From positions 1,116,001 through 1,180,000 of the forward strand of contig JAEBUN010000001.1 in assembly GCA_023014365.1 (NCBI GenBank): 64,000 bases of DNA. Direction: 5' to 3'. This DNA is from Lepiota brunneoincarnata (taxonomy: Eukaryota > Basidiomycota > Agaricomycetes > Agaricales > Agaricaceae). A program made the position numbers and the translations under genes. The notes beneath the pieces are model-generated. The model was not told where the DNA came from. It made no database searches and saw only the letters and a list, made by a program, of their open reading frames with translations. The first letter of the stretch is position 1, and every line of letters begins with the position of its first letter. Of the stretch, positions 9,526-20,234 are shown in pieces.

Positions 9526-11130
9526 ATGTCAGCAAGTGACAACTGCACATTCAATCTGGACGGTTCCCTCAAGGATGTATCCAAAATCAATTGGGTACAC
9601 TCACCCAGCTCTGAAGCCAACCCTCTCCCTCCTGATGACAACTGCCTCACCAAACCCACCAAAAATGCTGCTGAGCCTGCTATCAAGAGTGCAGAACTGG
9701 CTATGGAACCTCCTGGACCCAAAGGCAAGCAACCTGCATGTCATGTTGCAGGTCAACACATTCCAAGTCAACATGTCCTGAAGCCAACATGGAAGGCCCA
9801 AGGGGATACAGATCCTGGCCTGACCACCCTCACAACCTTTTTTACTCAAAAAGGTATGTTTATTTTTGCTTATTTAGCTTTTTCACGTTCTTACCTGAGC
9901 AACACCTACAGTGCCTCCTGTTGAGGATCTGCCCACCTCAAGATCCCAAGCTGGCTGCTCTGGAGGTAAAACTAATGTTCTCAATACTGGTAAATTAATG
10001 CATGGAGCCAATGTTCCTCCTGAAGAAGAGGTAGCTGCTCAACTGGCTCTTGTTTGTGATAATAAAGGTATGTTTTGCTATGTCCTGAACTTTGATATCT
10101 ATTATGCTGACAATATGTATTGGACTGTCTGGCCTCCCTCCCATTTTTGCTACATGGCTTCCACCCCCTTGTTTCTGCTATGTGGCTCCCTCTCCCTCAT
10201 TTTCACTATGTGGCTCCCTCCCCCTTGTTTTCACTATGTGGCTCCCTTCCCCTCGTTTTCACTACATGGCTCCCTCCTTCTTGTTTTTGCTATGTGGCTC
10301 CCTCCCCTGCTGTGATTTTACTATATTATGTACATGGCCCTCCAATTCCATGGCTCTCTGATTTTGCTATATGCCTATAGAGCCAATAAAACAAAAGCAG
10401 GGAGAGTCTACTGCTGAGTCTAGCTGTTCCCAGAAAAAGCCAGTTGTTGTCATGAGTGATGGGGAAGAGGATGAAGAAGATGATAATGACCAAGAGGATG
10501 AGAAGACAGAGGATCTTACAGAGGATGATGACAATCCTGACCCTATACCCATTGTAAGTCATATTCATTTATATGTTATCTATACACCAATATTCCTTGT
10601 TTTAGTGCAAACATATTCATCATGGTCAGAGTGAACAAACCAAGGATATTCATGCATGTTGGCAGATGGAAGAATGTCTGAAAGATGGTTTTCAGACAAA
10701 GGGATGGTCATGTGAGATCTGCTGGTAAGAAAATCTATTCTTATATTGTGTTATGTCTAACATGTGCTGTTTTTGCAGTCACCTTGCAAAACACAAATGG
10801 CAGGAGCTAGATGAGAGTTTCTGGATGACTGGACATGTGACAACTTGTCACAAACATATTGGGCGGTATGTAGTATTATCTCTGATATATATTTATTTAT
10901 CATTTATTGTATCAGAAGCTGGAAAACACATGGTGATCTTTATATGATACAAGCTCAAGAGAATGTTTTGAGCCTCATTCTGTCACAATTGCTGAAGCTA
11001 AGAAGTCTGGAGCCTTTAAATCAACTGATAATGATGGGAATGCTGCTCAGAAGACACTTGATACTTTTGTAGTACCAACTGCAAAGTGGACAAAGGAAGG
11101 ACTTATTGAGTATCTCATTCATTGGCTTGT
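9526..11130 (+). pseudogene. hAT transposase, N-terminal exons
   Basis: Several plus-strand coding blocks separated by GT-AG introns of the fungal type. The first is 9526-9849 (starts M-S-A-S-D-N). Others are at about 9911-10065, an acidic stretch at 10380-10553, and a BED-finger-like pair of blocks at about 10617-10862 with S-C-E-I-C followed by H-V-T-T-C-H-K-H. The last, about 10915-11130, carries T-L-D-T-F-V-V-P and K-W-T-K-E-G-L-I-E-Y, the lead-in to the hAT catalytic core. The core motif that should follow is missing: GZ interrupts at 11131 and the gene resumes at 36645. Exon limits are estimated by eye. The pattern fits basidiomycete hAT transposases. Confidence 0.7.
10130..10325 (+). 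repeat. Minisatellite within a hAT intron
   Basis: Seven or so imperfect units of about 27 bp built on TATGTGGCTCCCTCCCCC. They lie between the coding block ending near 10065 and the one beginning near 10380, so the intron is unusually long (about 310 bp). Every reading through it is low-complexity. Confidence 0.8.
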
Positions 11131-11840
11131 TGTTATGATCCATGCTCCTTCTGTATCCAAAGATAACTGGAGAAGGCCTTCAATCACTCTACAAGGTGTC
11201 CAAGACAGTTGGCCTTACAGAGCTTAGTGGATTGCACTCAATGAGATAATGAGGGAATATGCCAAGTTAAGGCAGAGAGAGTTAATGACCACTGTTAACA
11301 AGATTAAAGCTTAGGGCTTTAATCTCTACTTGTACAGCCTTTATATACCTATGAGATATCATATACTCATTATAGGTTATTGGGCTATCCTACTTGTCCT
11401 GCACAGTCTTGACCATGATGCACATCCTAGCTGATGGCATCCTACTGTTATTTATATCTTACAATGAGTCAGTGTCCTTGCTTTCCATTCCACTGCTGTG
11501 CAATATTCCATTGCTTTCTCTTGACTCATAATCCTCTTCTCCTGATCCTATCTCCATGGATTCTCCTCCATTCTTGCTCTCCATTCTCTCAGTGCTTCCA
11601 TCCATATCAGAGGTTGGATCAGTCAATCCATGGCTATCTTCTTTGTCCTTGGGGTACTCCAGAATATCCTCCAGAGTTATCTCCATTCCTGCTTCTCTTG
11701 CCAGGTCCTGCATGGCACTGTAGTATTCCCCTTCTTTGTCTTTGTATTCCTGTGCTCGTAGCTGGTCTGCGGTCTCCTGTACCCATCTTGTAAAGTCAAA
11801 TAGTTGTTCTTGTTCCTCTCAGTCTGGACTGTTCATAACA
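11131..11840 (-). mobile_element. Z-family LTR, 3' LTR of GZ (710 bp)
   Basis: Both ends read TGTTATGA outward, so orientation is set by the TATATAAAGG box on the minus strand (11347-11341) and by the primer-site match (11301-11312). A solo relative is at 46613-47286. U3 holds an ORF listed next. Confidence 0.85.
11459..11836 (-). pseudogene. ORF inside U3 of Z LTR, acidic
   Basis: From an ATG at bases 5-7 of the LTR (11836-11834) a 125-codon frame runs to a stop at 11459, broken only by a TGA at codon 6. It reads M-N-S-P-D, stop, then E-E-Q-E-Q-L-F-D-F-T-R-W-V-Q-E, a helical charged region with L-R-A-Q-E-Y, then a Ser/Glu/Asp-rich tail. The solo LTR at 46613-47286 keeps the same frame, the same TGA and a slightly shorter tail. 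The integrase frame enters the LTR in another phase and stops soon after. Function unknown. It could be a U3-encoded accessory protein or chance retention. Confidence 0.4.
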
Positions 11841-13003
11841 GTATTCCCCATGTGTGTCATTCTCTTCTGCAGGCATTAGGAGGCTTGCATGAAACTTGTT
11901 GTGGATCTTCCATTTGATGGGTAATTTTAGCTTGTAGGTAACAGGTCCGAGTTTTCTTGTTATGGTGAAGGGACCTTCTCAGCATTGGGCCAGTTTCTTT
12001 GAGGTGTACTGAATTGGGAGGTTGTGGTTGTCTAGCCAAACCTTTTGTCCAACTTTTAGATTGATATCTGGCCAGTTATATCTTGCAGCCATTTTTAGTC
12101 TGGCCTGTTCATGCACAGCTTGAGCTTCTTGGCATATCTTGGCAAGATATTTAAACTTCTCTCCTATTGCTGGAATGTTCATTGGCTCCTTGGAGGTCAG
12201 AAATCCTTTGGGGCTTGATCCATAGAGGAGTTCAAATGGGGTATGCTGATGTTCAGCATGTATCTTTGAGTTGTGGACATATTCCAGAAGTGGAAGTGCC
12301 TTTGCCCATTTGTTTGGGTTTGATGAGCAATAGATGCTAAGGTATAGTTCTATTTCTTGATTGAATCACTCTGTTTGTCCATCTGCCTGTGGGTGGTAGG
12401 CAGTAGAGAGTGCTTGTTCGATTCCAAGTTGTTTGTAGAATTCTTTCATGGATTTGGCAGCAAATTTGGGGTTGTGATTGCTGAGAACCTTTTCAGGAAG
12501 GCCAAATCTAGAGAATAGCCATTTGATAAGAATTTCGGCAATCTTGTCCATGTTGGCAGTTTTCACAGTAGGTTCTAGAATTATCCCCTTCGTAAGCTGG
12601 TTGACCATGACCAGTATAGAATCATGGGGTCCATCCGGGGGTAGGTCTGTGATAAGATCCATCGAGATATTCAAGAATGGATGGGTAGAACAGGGTCCAG
12701 GGATAGGTCGAAGTGGTGGCTTCAGGGGGTGGCAATTGATTTTGTGTTGTTGGCAAGCACCACATCCTCAGACATAGTTCTTGACAAATGATCACATCCC
12801 AGGCCAGTCGGCATATTCCTGGAGTTTTCTAGTTGTTTCTGCAATTCCAGGGTGTCCTGCAGTGGGTGAGTCATGTACTCTTTGCAGTAAGTGATGTCTG
12901 AGATGTATATCTTGTGGTATAAATAGCTTTCCATAGACACATGGGTGTCCTGAGTCATCTTCTTGGGCAATGTTGGTCTGTTTCTTCTTCTTCCACAGCT
13001 CCT
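11841..13003 (-). pseudogene. GZ integrase
   Basis: Minus-strand integrase. There is a C-x2-C of the zinc finger (G-C-G-A-C-Q-Q-H), then the core: S-M-D-L-I-T-D-L-P keeps the first aspartate, the second site reads L-S-N-H-N-P-K-F instead of S-D-H-D, and the third keeps glutamate in A-D-G-Q-T-E, directly followed by a TGA where the family has arginine. The C-terminal domain has V-G-Q-K-V-W-L-D and H-N-K-F-H-A-S-L-L. The D-to-N change and several TGA stops make it non-functional. The frame ends 10-20 codons inside the 3' LTR. Confidence 0.85.
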
Positions 13004-14024
13004 TTATTTCCTGTTTGGTAGTTTCATTGATAATATGGATGTGCTGTGGTTGTTCTGGGGTGAAGAACTTATCGGGTAATGCAACAATTTGTTTGTTGTC
13101 TTTTGTCTTGGGTTCATGATCTGGTCATCTTGAGAGAGCATCCACTGGTCCATTTTTCTTTCCAGGGATGTGTCAAATTTTGATGTCAAATCATTGCATG
13201 TGGGCAACCCATCAAGCTTGTCTTCTGCTGAGGTCTTTGGGTTTTCCCCAGCGGCGAAGGTTGTTGTGATCTGACCATACAATGGTCTTGTGAGACAATC
13301 CTTCTATATGGTGGCACCATTCTTTGAGGGCTCGGATTATGGCAAAGAGTTCTTGTTCAGAACAGTGGTAGTTGCATTCAGCTGGTGAGAATCCTTTTGA
13401 GAAGTAGGCAACTGGATGTTTAACTCCATTGTTGTTGCATTGAAGGAGGACTGCTCCTGATGCAAATAATGATGTGTTGCACTTGATTTTGAAAGGTTTG
13501 TCTTGGTCTGGAACCATTAATACTGGTTTGCTTTGGAATTTCCTCTTGAGGGTGTCAAAGATGTTCTGGCATTCTTCTGTCCATTTGAATTTCTTGGTTT
13601 TGGACATTAGTGCATTGAGGGGCTTGGCCCATGTGGCATATTGGTGTATGAACTTCTGATAGAAGTTGCAAAATCCTATGAATTTGCATACATCACATGG
13701 GGTGGTTGGTGTTGGCCATTCAGCAATGCCTTTGAGTTTTGCTGGGTCCATTGAGACTGAGTCTGGAGTGATAATAACTCCTAGGTATTCGAGTCATTGG
13801 CATTCAAATTTGCATTTCTTGGTCTTGAGATATAGATTGTTGTCTTTAAGTATCTTGAGTACTTTGCTTGTGAGATGTTGGAGTTCTTGTTTTGTTTTGG
13901 CATGGATGAGGATGTCATCCATGTAAACATTTACTCCTCCATTGTTGATGAGTTTTTGGAATAGTGAGTCCATCATGGTTTGAAAGGTTGCTGGGGAGTT
14001 GCACATTCCAAAGAATATAACCAT
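13004..14024 (-). pseudogene. GZ reverse transcriptase (C-terminal part) and RNase H
   Basis: The RT catalytic block is V-Y-M-D-D-I-L-I-H (near 13925), with [12 protein letters not shown] upstream. It is followed by connection and RNase H sequence: F-I-G-F-C-N-F-Y, K-I-K-C-N-T-S-L-F-A-S-G-A (family form E-x-D-A-S, so the first RNase H aspartate is asparagine) and L-F-A-I-I-R-A-L-K-E-W. A stop separates the RT piece from the piece beginning M-D-P-A-K-L. RT is truncated at its 5' side by element Q at 14025. Confidence 0.85.
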
Positions 14025-15883
14025 TGAAAAGCAGATTACTTTACAGGATTGGAAATGAAGTTCATTAACAAGTTCGCTAATTCTGACTTTATAAGTTCAT
14101 GGGGGAGAGGTTATTGCAAACTTCCAGAAATATATTCAATTCTAATGTTTTAGGGTTTTGGTAAATTATTCTCTTAGTCTCCAATTAGACAGACAGTTGT
14201 CCTATCTGAATGCAATGGGAACTTCAACAGTTGTTACTATATAATATGTTAACTAATATCTTCACAATTTGATAAGTCAGGCAAACACAAGCTTTCACAT
14301 CAGTGAGCCTCCATAGACCTAGCAGACAGCATGTTCTGACAGGCCCTAGCGTACTATGTCCTTCTCTCTTGACAATGCTATAACTTTACACTACCCAGCA
14401 AGACAGGCTTTTTACAAGCTCCTGCAGTAAGTGTCTTTAAGCTAGTAGGCCTAGCAGACAGCAGTTATCTAACAGGCCCTAGTGCACTACAGCTTCTGAA
14501 CAAGGCAATAAAAATTTATACTACTCAGTGAGACAGGCTTCTTGTGAACTCCTGCAGTAAGTATCTTTGAACTAGATAGACCTAGTGGACAGCGTTTTCA
14601 ACAGGCCCTAGCATACTATGTTCACTTCTCAATTAAACAGCTCTACAATTCAATGGTATACTTCTGAGGCAAGGCCTCTAAGAGGAACCCAAAGAAACAG
14701 AAGTTAGTGAACTTTCTACTTAAGAACAGAAGAGTCGTAGCACCTTGTATTCAGTTCTTGAGTCAAGCAGAAGGGTCTGTCAATATCTCAATTGTTTCAA
14801 AGGGTCTGGTTTTAAAGAGTATAACTCTTTAAGTCTCTGGTGGTCTATGACCAAAGAAAATCATGTAAAATTGCTTTATATTCCTATCCTAATCGACCAT
14901 ACAATCAGGGGCAGGAAATAGGCAAGTGGATTCTTGCCTCCCAAATAATTTACAGATGACTTTTATAACAAAAATACAATTAACTTATGGGTATACCAGA
15001 AAACAAGCCTTCAGCATCATCATTTTATTGTCTTCTCATCATTTAGGAGCATCATTCTATGAGTTCTGATATCAGCAACATCAATTTGCTCTCAGGGACT
15101 TGCTCCCTAGGTGCCTGGCTATTTATATCACAGCCAGCCAGGTTAGTGAGTTTCCTTGCTATTGTTTATCTATAGGTTTTATTTTATTCTTGGACTCTCC
15201 ACACCTGAGTTTTCAACCCTAATGTTCTAAAGTCCACTTCCATAGTCTTCAGGCAGTAGACTAATACTAGAATTAATTAGCTTATTCTATTCTTATCAAT
15301 CTTCATTTTCTAGTTCATCATTTCTGATCTCTTTTTGTTTCTAGGAGGGGGCATCCTTCCCTGAGTACCCTCTGGGATACCCCCATTTGATCCCTTAGGT
15401 TTCAATATCATCAGAACTGTTCCAAGGGGACATTCTTGTCAGGGCATTAGCTAATCCCTACATTCTTTTGTCAAGATTCACTCCCAGGCCTGTTATTATG
15501 ACTGGGTACCATCCAGATGACATAGGTGTTGTGACTTGTCCACTTTCTAGCGCAGAGGCAAAGAAATGGGTCTTTTGTGCAGTCATGAGTATATTAACTA
15601 ATATCTTAGTTAACATGGTATTGGATACAATGCTTGGGTACATTCATACCAGAGTCATTCTTCCATAGCCTTATCACTAATAAGTTAGTTAACATCACTT
15701 TTACTTGTCTGGGTATTCTGGTTCTGTTTCTGAGATGTCTGCCTTGACATATTTTAGATAGTATTCTAAATCTCTCGCACCCAGTGTCTGACCATGGCCA
15801 TATACTGATATTATTTGGTAACGGAGAGTTAGTTACTTTATTAGCTAGTGATTTTACAAATGAAATGATTTTGCGGCACAACA
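14025..15883 (-). mobile_element. Q: 1.86-kb insertion with TG...CA ends, probable large solo LTR
   Basis: Interrupts the GZ RT between L-F-E-P-T-V and the F-F-G-M block. On the minus strand it starts TGTTGTGCCGC and ends CTGCTTTTCA, resembling the W LTR ends (TG...CTTTTCA). No clear target duplication: the flanks accat and ctgta do not match. I found no protein-coding motif. It contains a 131-bp tandem repeat. Confidence 0.6.
14318..14700. repeat. 131-bp tandem repeat, about three copies
   Basis: Units begin near 14318, 14450 and 14581 with CCTAGCAGACAGC or a close variant, followed by AACAGGCCCTAGC. They also share CCTGCAGTAAGT. The units have drifted and lie wholly inside Q. Confidence 0.85.
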
Positions 15884-16424
15884 CTGTAGGTTCAAATAAT
15901 CCTTGGGGTGTTCTGAAGGCTCCTTTCCATTCATCTCCTTTGCAGATACAGATGTTATTATATCCTGCTCATACATCAAGTGTGGTAAAGTATCTTGATC
16001 CTCAGAGCTTGTCAAGAATGTGTGAGATGAGGGGGAGGTTGTATCTATTCTTGACTGTATGCTCATTGAGGTATCTGTAGTCTTGACAGGGGCATAAATT
16101 TCCATCTTTCTTCCCTACAAAGAATAAAGGTGAGGCCATTGGCAATTTGGATGGTCAGATGTATCCCTTTTGAAACTTTTCTTCTAGAAACATATCAAGT
16201 TCCTTTTCTTCATTGAGGGAGAGTTGGTAGGACTTCATGGCAATTGGTTTGAATGATTCCTTGAGTTCAATCTTGTGATCCCATGGTCATTGTGGGAGGA
16301 ATCACTCAGCTTGTTCCTTGCTGAATACTGGGAGGTATTCATGGAATTCTGTGGGTACAACTTTTCTTGGGTTGTCACTCTTCTTTTCTCCATGTTGTAC
16401 AGCAAGGAATTGTGATGCAGAGGC
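15884..16424 (-). pseudogene. GZ reverse transcriptase, N-terminal part
   Basis: Contains H-K-I-E-L-K (start of RT), [20 protein letters not shown], and L-F-E-P-T-V at its truncated end. Order and motifs match the Ty3/Gypsy RT N-terminus. A TGA appears in place of tryptophan or arginine at several sites (for example before P-W-D-H-K-I). It is bounded by Q on one side and by an X solo LTR on the other. Confidence 0.8.
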
Positions 16425-16810
16425 TGTTATCAGAAGTCTTATCAGAAGGATGGTTATTTTTAGTTTACATTCCCATGTCACTATGAAACCATCAGTAGTG
16501 TACATCAGAAGGACTATTCTTAGTATATGCCTCATGTTCCTTATCTTTGACTCATAGTTACTCTGGTCTGGACTATTATAGTAGGAGTACAGCCACACTT
16601 AGAAGTATATAAGGATACAGTACATTCACCTTGTATTCTTATCTTAGTGTTATACAGTTCTTGCCTCCTATACCTCTATGCCCCTAAACCAGCTGGACTA
16701 TAGTGCTCCGTCATCTCCAAGTCACGCCTAGTAGGACAGGACCAAGTCTGTATAGACATCCTGTGTTGAACGCTGTGCTACTCAAGAGCGAACCCCTAAC
16801 CCAGGTAATA
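16425..16810 (+). mobile_element. X-family solo LTR (386 bp)
   Basis: TGTTATCAGAAG...GGTAATA, flanked by GAGGC (16420-16424) and AAGGC (16811-16815), a 5-bp target duplication with one mismatch. The GZ pol frame is continuous across it (F-K-A, then S-A-S-Q-F-L-A-V-Q). Confidence 0.9.
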
Positions 16811-16815
16811 AAGGC

Positions 16816-17320
16816 TTTGAAATTGATTTCTTCAAAGCTTGTAGGCTCAAGTGTGGAGATATGATTGAGTTGATCATTGTAGATCCAGTCAGGTTCCATG
16901 GATTGGATGAGTTCTTGGAAGATAGTGTTGTCCCAACATTTGTTTCTCCAGCATAGTTGTTTGGCATCCCAGTTGATGTCTGGGTTGTGTTCAGCGAGCC
17001 AAGGGAATCCAAGGATGAGTCTTGGGCTTCCAAGGGAGACTACTTTTGGTTTGATCTCCATGTTTTTTCTGTTAACCATTAGGTTGAGGGTTGTATAATG
17101 GGTGGCTGTCCCATTTTCATTGATGGATCCATTGGCATTCTGTACTTCAATGGGTCAATTGAGGGGTGTTGTTTTGAATGAATATTGTCTGACCATTCCA
17201 GGGTCAATGAAGTTTCCTGCTGCTCCTGAGTCAAGTAGAGTGAGTAGTTCCATGCTTTTGGGTCCTTCCTTAGTGATTTTGTGTTTTTGGATTTGACAGG
17301 GTAGATGTATTACATGTGCT
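16816..17320 (-). pseudogene. GZ retropepsin-type protease
   Basis: Aspartic protease of the retroviral type with active site L-L-D-S-G-A-A-G-N-F-I-D (near 17225) and the flap-side block L-I-L-G-F-P-W-L-A-E-H-N-P-D-I-N-W. The active-site triad is intact, but a TGA lies at L-N-stop-P-I, where arginine is expected. It cleaves the Gag-Pol polyprotein in active elements. It sits between the gag zinc knuckle (17450-17715) and RT. Confidence 0.85.
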
Positions 17321-17715
17321 GACATTTCCTGTGATTTTATGATATTAATAGCATTTTGTGAATAAGGAAAGGGGGTCTTTGTGGAGGGCTAGATGTGGTG
17401 GCTAGTCTCCTTAGGCAAAATCCTTAACCAGGGGGGCATCTGGGTGATAGGATTCATTTGCTGAAGTGTTCATAAATGTCCTTGACTTCTTTGTTGGTTG
17501 CATCTTCTAGTATGTTGTATAGGGAGTTCTTCTTCCTATAACTTGCTTGTCTTCTTCTGGATATCACATTTGACTGGTTTCTGGCATCCAAATTGCAGGG
17601 TAATTTGGATCGGCAATATATGGTCTTCTTGGTGGGGCATTCATGGGTGAAGTGTCCAGTCTTGCAGCAGTTAAAGCATCTCTTCTCCTTGAGATCCCTT
17701 CTCTGGGCATCTGTG
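17321..17715 (-). pseudogene. GZ gag C-terminus with zinc knuckle
   Basis: Contains C-F-N-C-C-K-T-G-H-F-T-H-E-C-P (CX2CX4HX4C, near 17680-17640), the RNA-binding nucleocapsid motif, in a lysine/arginine-rich context (D-L-K-E-K-R upstream). It is separated from the rest of gag by the X solo LTR at 17721-18109; the frame resumes at 18115. Confidence 0.85.
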
Positions 17716-17720
17716 AGGAT

Positions 17721-18109
17721 TGTTATCAGAAACTCCATCAGAAGGATGGTTATATTTAGTTTACATTCCCATGTCACTATGAAACAATCAGTCGTGTACA
17801 TCAGAAGGACTATCTTTAGTTCATAACTCATTTCCCTTATCTCTGACTCATAGCTACCCAGGTCCAGACTATTATACATAGTAGGAGTATAGCCACACTT
17901 AGAAGTATATAAGGATACAGTACATTACCATGTATTCTTATCTTAGTGTTATACAGTTCTTGCCTCCTATACCTCTTTACCCTTAAACCGGCTGGACTAT
18001 AGTGCTTTATTGTCTCCAAGTCATGCTTAGTAGAACAAGACCAAGTCTGTATAGACATCCTGTGTTGAACTCCATGCTACTCAAGAGTGAACCCCTAACC
18101 TGGGTAACA
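17721..18109 (+). mobile_element. X-family solo LTR (389 bp)
   Basis: TGTTATCAGAAAC...GGGTAACA with a perfect 5-bp target duplication AGGAT (17716-17720, 18110-18114). It belongs to the same sub-branch as the solo LTR at 38913-39297 (shared ATTTAGTTTACA, CCAGGTCCAGAC). Confidence 0.95.
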
Positions 18110-18114
18110 AGGAT

Positions 18115-19339
18115 TGCATTGAGGGCTTCACAGGGTGCACTCCTGTACCAACTGGTGGAGTCTGTCTTCTTCAGTTTCCTCATCTTTCTCAGCTTCCTCG
18201 GTGAGTAAATCTGGCTTGTCCTCAAAGTCAAGGTTGTAGACCGCTTTGGCAAGTTGGTCAATATCCATTGCGTTCGGGTCTGTTGCTTGATAGGGGAGTG
18301 GGACATGATGTGTAAAAGCATTTCTTTTCCCTTTAAATGAGTGAGGGTGCAAAGTCATTGGAAACAAGGGAGTTCCTCGAGTTTGCATATAGTCATGTTG
18401 AGTTTGTAATATCTGATATGCTGTTTGAGCTTGTTTAAACCAGTCACTGAGTTTGTTTCCTGGATTGAGGCTAATTGTCTTGATTGTGACAGGGCAATCC
18501 AGCCCATTCTTGAAATAGTTGACTGCCACCACTCCATCTCTAAGGTCGGCCTGGTAGGCAAGTATCTGGAACTGGGATATGTAATCATCAATGTATTGTC
18601 CATTCTGTTTGAGGTGGCGGATTCTGTCCATCATGTTGGTGGGGACATTGTTTGGGGTGAAGGATGTGTTGAGTCCTTTGATGAATTTCTTCCATGTTGG
18701 AAGGGTCTGGCTTCCATCAAGTTCCTTGTTTGATTCCAAGAATGCTCCTCTCCATGTTGCGGCGGGGCTGGTGGACATGTAAGAAAGGGTGAATTGTATC
18801 TTGGTCTTGTCATCAGAAAAGGCTCCAGGCTTTGAATCAATGTATAATTGTACAGCATCCTTCCAGAGGCAGGTAGTAGTTGGTCTCTCCATTAAAGGTT
18901 GGGGGTGTATTGATCTTTGCAGAGGAGGCCATATTGTCAGTGTCAGAGGTTGTGGATTCCTCATCGGAAGTGTGAATAGACCTGGTAGTGGGGCTAACTT
19001 TGGGTGATTCAGGTTGTACAGGGGAACTGGATCAAGGCAGTGAGTGTACCAGTGATCCAAGTGGTGATGTGAGGGGTGAGAATGTTCTTGAGGGTTCCTG
19101 TTGCGAAGTGTTGTCACAAGTTCTTGTACTTGTTGAGGGTTGAGGACCAGAGGGTGGGGCAGATGTTCTATGAATCAGCTCCCTGAGCTTTGAGTGGGTA
19201 GAAGTGGCAGTTCTTTCAGGTGGTGGTTGTTTAGGTAGGGATTGAAGAACTGATGCTGGGGGTGCTGGGTATCCTGGGTCTTCTGTTCAATGTTGAGCTC
19301 TCTCAGTAGGTTGTGTAGGGTATGGTGTGGAACCAGAGG
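18115..19339 (-). pseudogene. GZ gag, central part
   Basis: Capsid region: W-K-D-A-V-Q-L-Y-I-D near 18860, K-I-Q-F-T-L-S-Y-M, A-A-T-W-R-G-A-F, W-K-K-F-I-K-G-L-N-T-S-F, then D-Y-I-S-Q-F-Q-I-L-A-Y-Q-A, the retrotransposon Gag fold. It ends in an acidic tail before the zinc knuckle. The longest clean frame runs 19117-18128. Upstream is a Pro/Ser/Thr-rich segment with frame changes. The first codons lie on the far side of the KDZ transposon (36062-36093). Confidence 0.85.
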
Positions 19340-19353
19340 GTGAATGAGTCAGG

Positions 19354-19900
19354 TAGTCAACCTACAGTGTATCGAGTGAGTGGGGCCAGCGAATGCATAC
19401 ACTATATCGAGTGAATGGGAGCCAGCAGGCCTGCTGGCTTTGCTACCTCACCATAAATCTTCATGCCTGGGTCTTATCCCATGGTCAAAGAGGTCCTAAG
19501 AGGTCAGGGTTGCGGGTACTAGAAATTCCAGGTTAGGGAGTGGAAAGTGGCAATCTGGGAGGGGTGGTCTGGCACAACCTAGATATAACTGTCCTTCCAT
19601 ATTAGAATGTATGTGGCAAAGTGACGAGTATGATACATTTGCAAATGCTGGAAATATTGACAAATCAAATGCTGGATGTGATACAGGTGCCAGACAATGG
19701 GGTGGAACCAGTGGCATGGGTAATACAATGGTCCATATGACAGCACACCACCAACCATACATTCTGCAAGCCATAGCTTGTGCTGAGGCCAGCTGGCTGG
19801 TCAGCCGGCATTGGTTCAAGAATTGCCAGGATGTAAGTTGGCAAAATGTCAATGGCAAAAGCTTATGCAATGGACCGGGCAGGAGGCTGTGCAGCATTTA
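19354..19900 (+). repeat. Left TIR of KDZ transposon
   Basis: Matches the inverse of 35500-36046. It includes AGCCAGCAGGCCTGCTGGCT, a short palindrome near the end, and a block encoding chance ORFs in both copies. No gene is called here. Confidence 0.85.
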
Positions 19901-20234
19901 AAAAATACAGGGGACCATGAATATTATGCATTTGGTTTATTTATTATACATAAAAAATGAACTAGAGGTATTTACGCATAGTCATCAGGGTTGTGAAATG
20001 TCTGAAAGTCCTCGGCAGTATAGGCGGCAGAGCATGATGTACCTTGATCAGCTGCTTCCCCTGATGAAAGAAGTTGGGCTGAGCTGGGGGGGCAGGGAGG
20101 CAGGCAAAGTGCTTGGAAAGCAAGGACAGGGGAGAGAGAAGGGGAGGAGGATGTGTCTGATTCATCAAAGATTTCCCCACCTGAACTATGATTGTCATCT
20201 GAGTGGGGAGGAAATTCATAAGTTTCAGTAGGGT

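Noticed and set aside
14318..14700. CRISPR-like array from the regularly spaced repeats
   Set aside because: The 131-bp units are contiguous tandem copies without short identical repeats and unique spacers, and the context is a eukaryotic transposon.
19496..19901. 130-codon ORF on the minus strand and a similar one at 35554-35796
   Set aside because: Both lie in the KDZ TIRs and are mirror images of each other. Non-coding inverted repeat is the simpler explanation.
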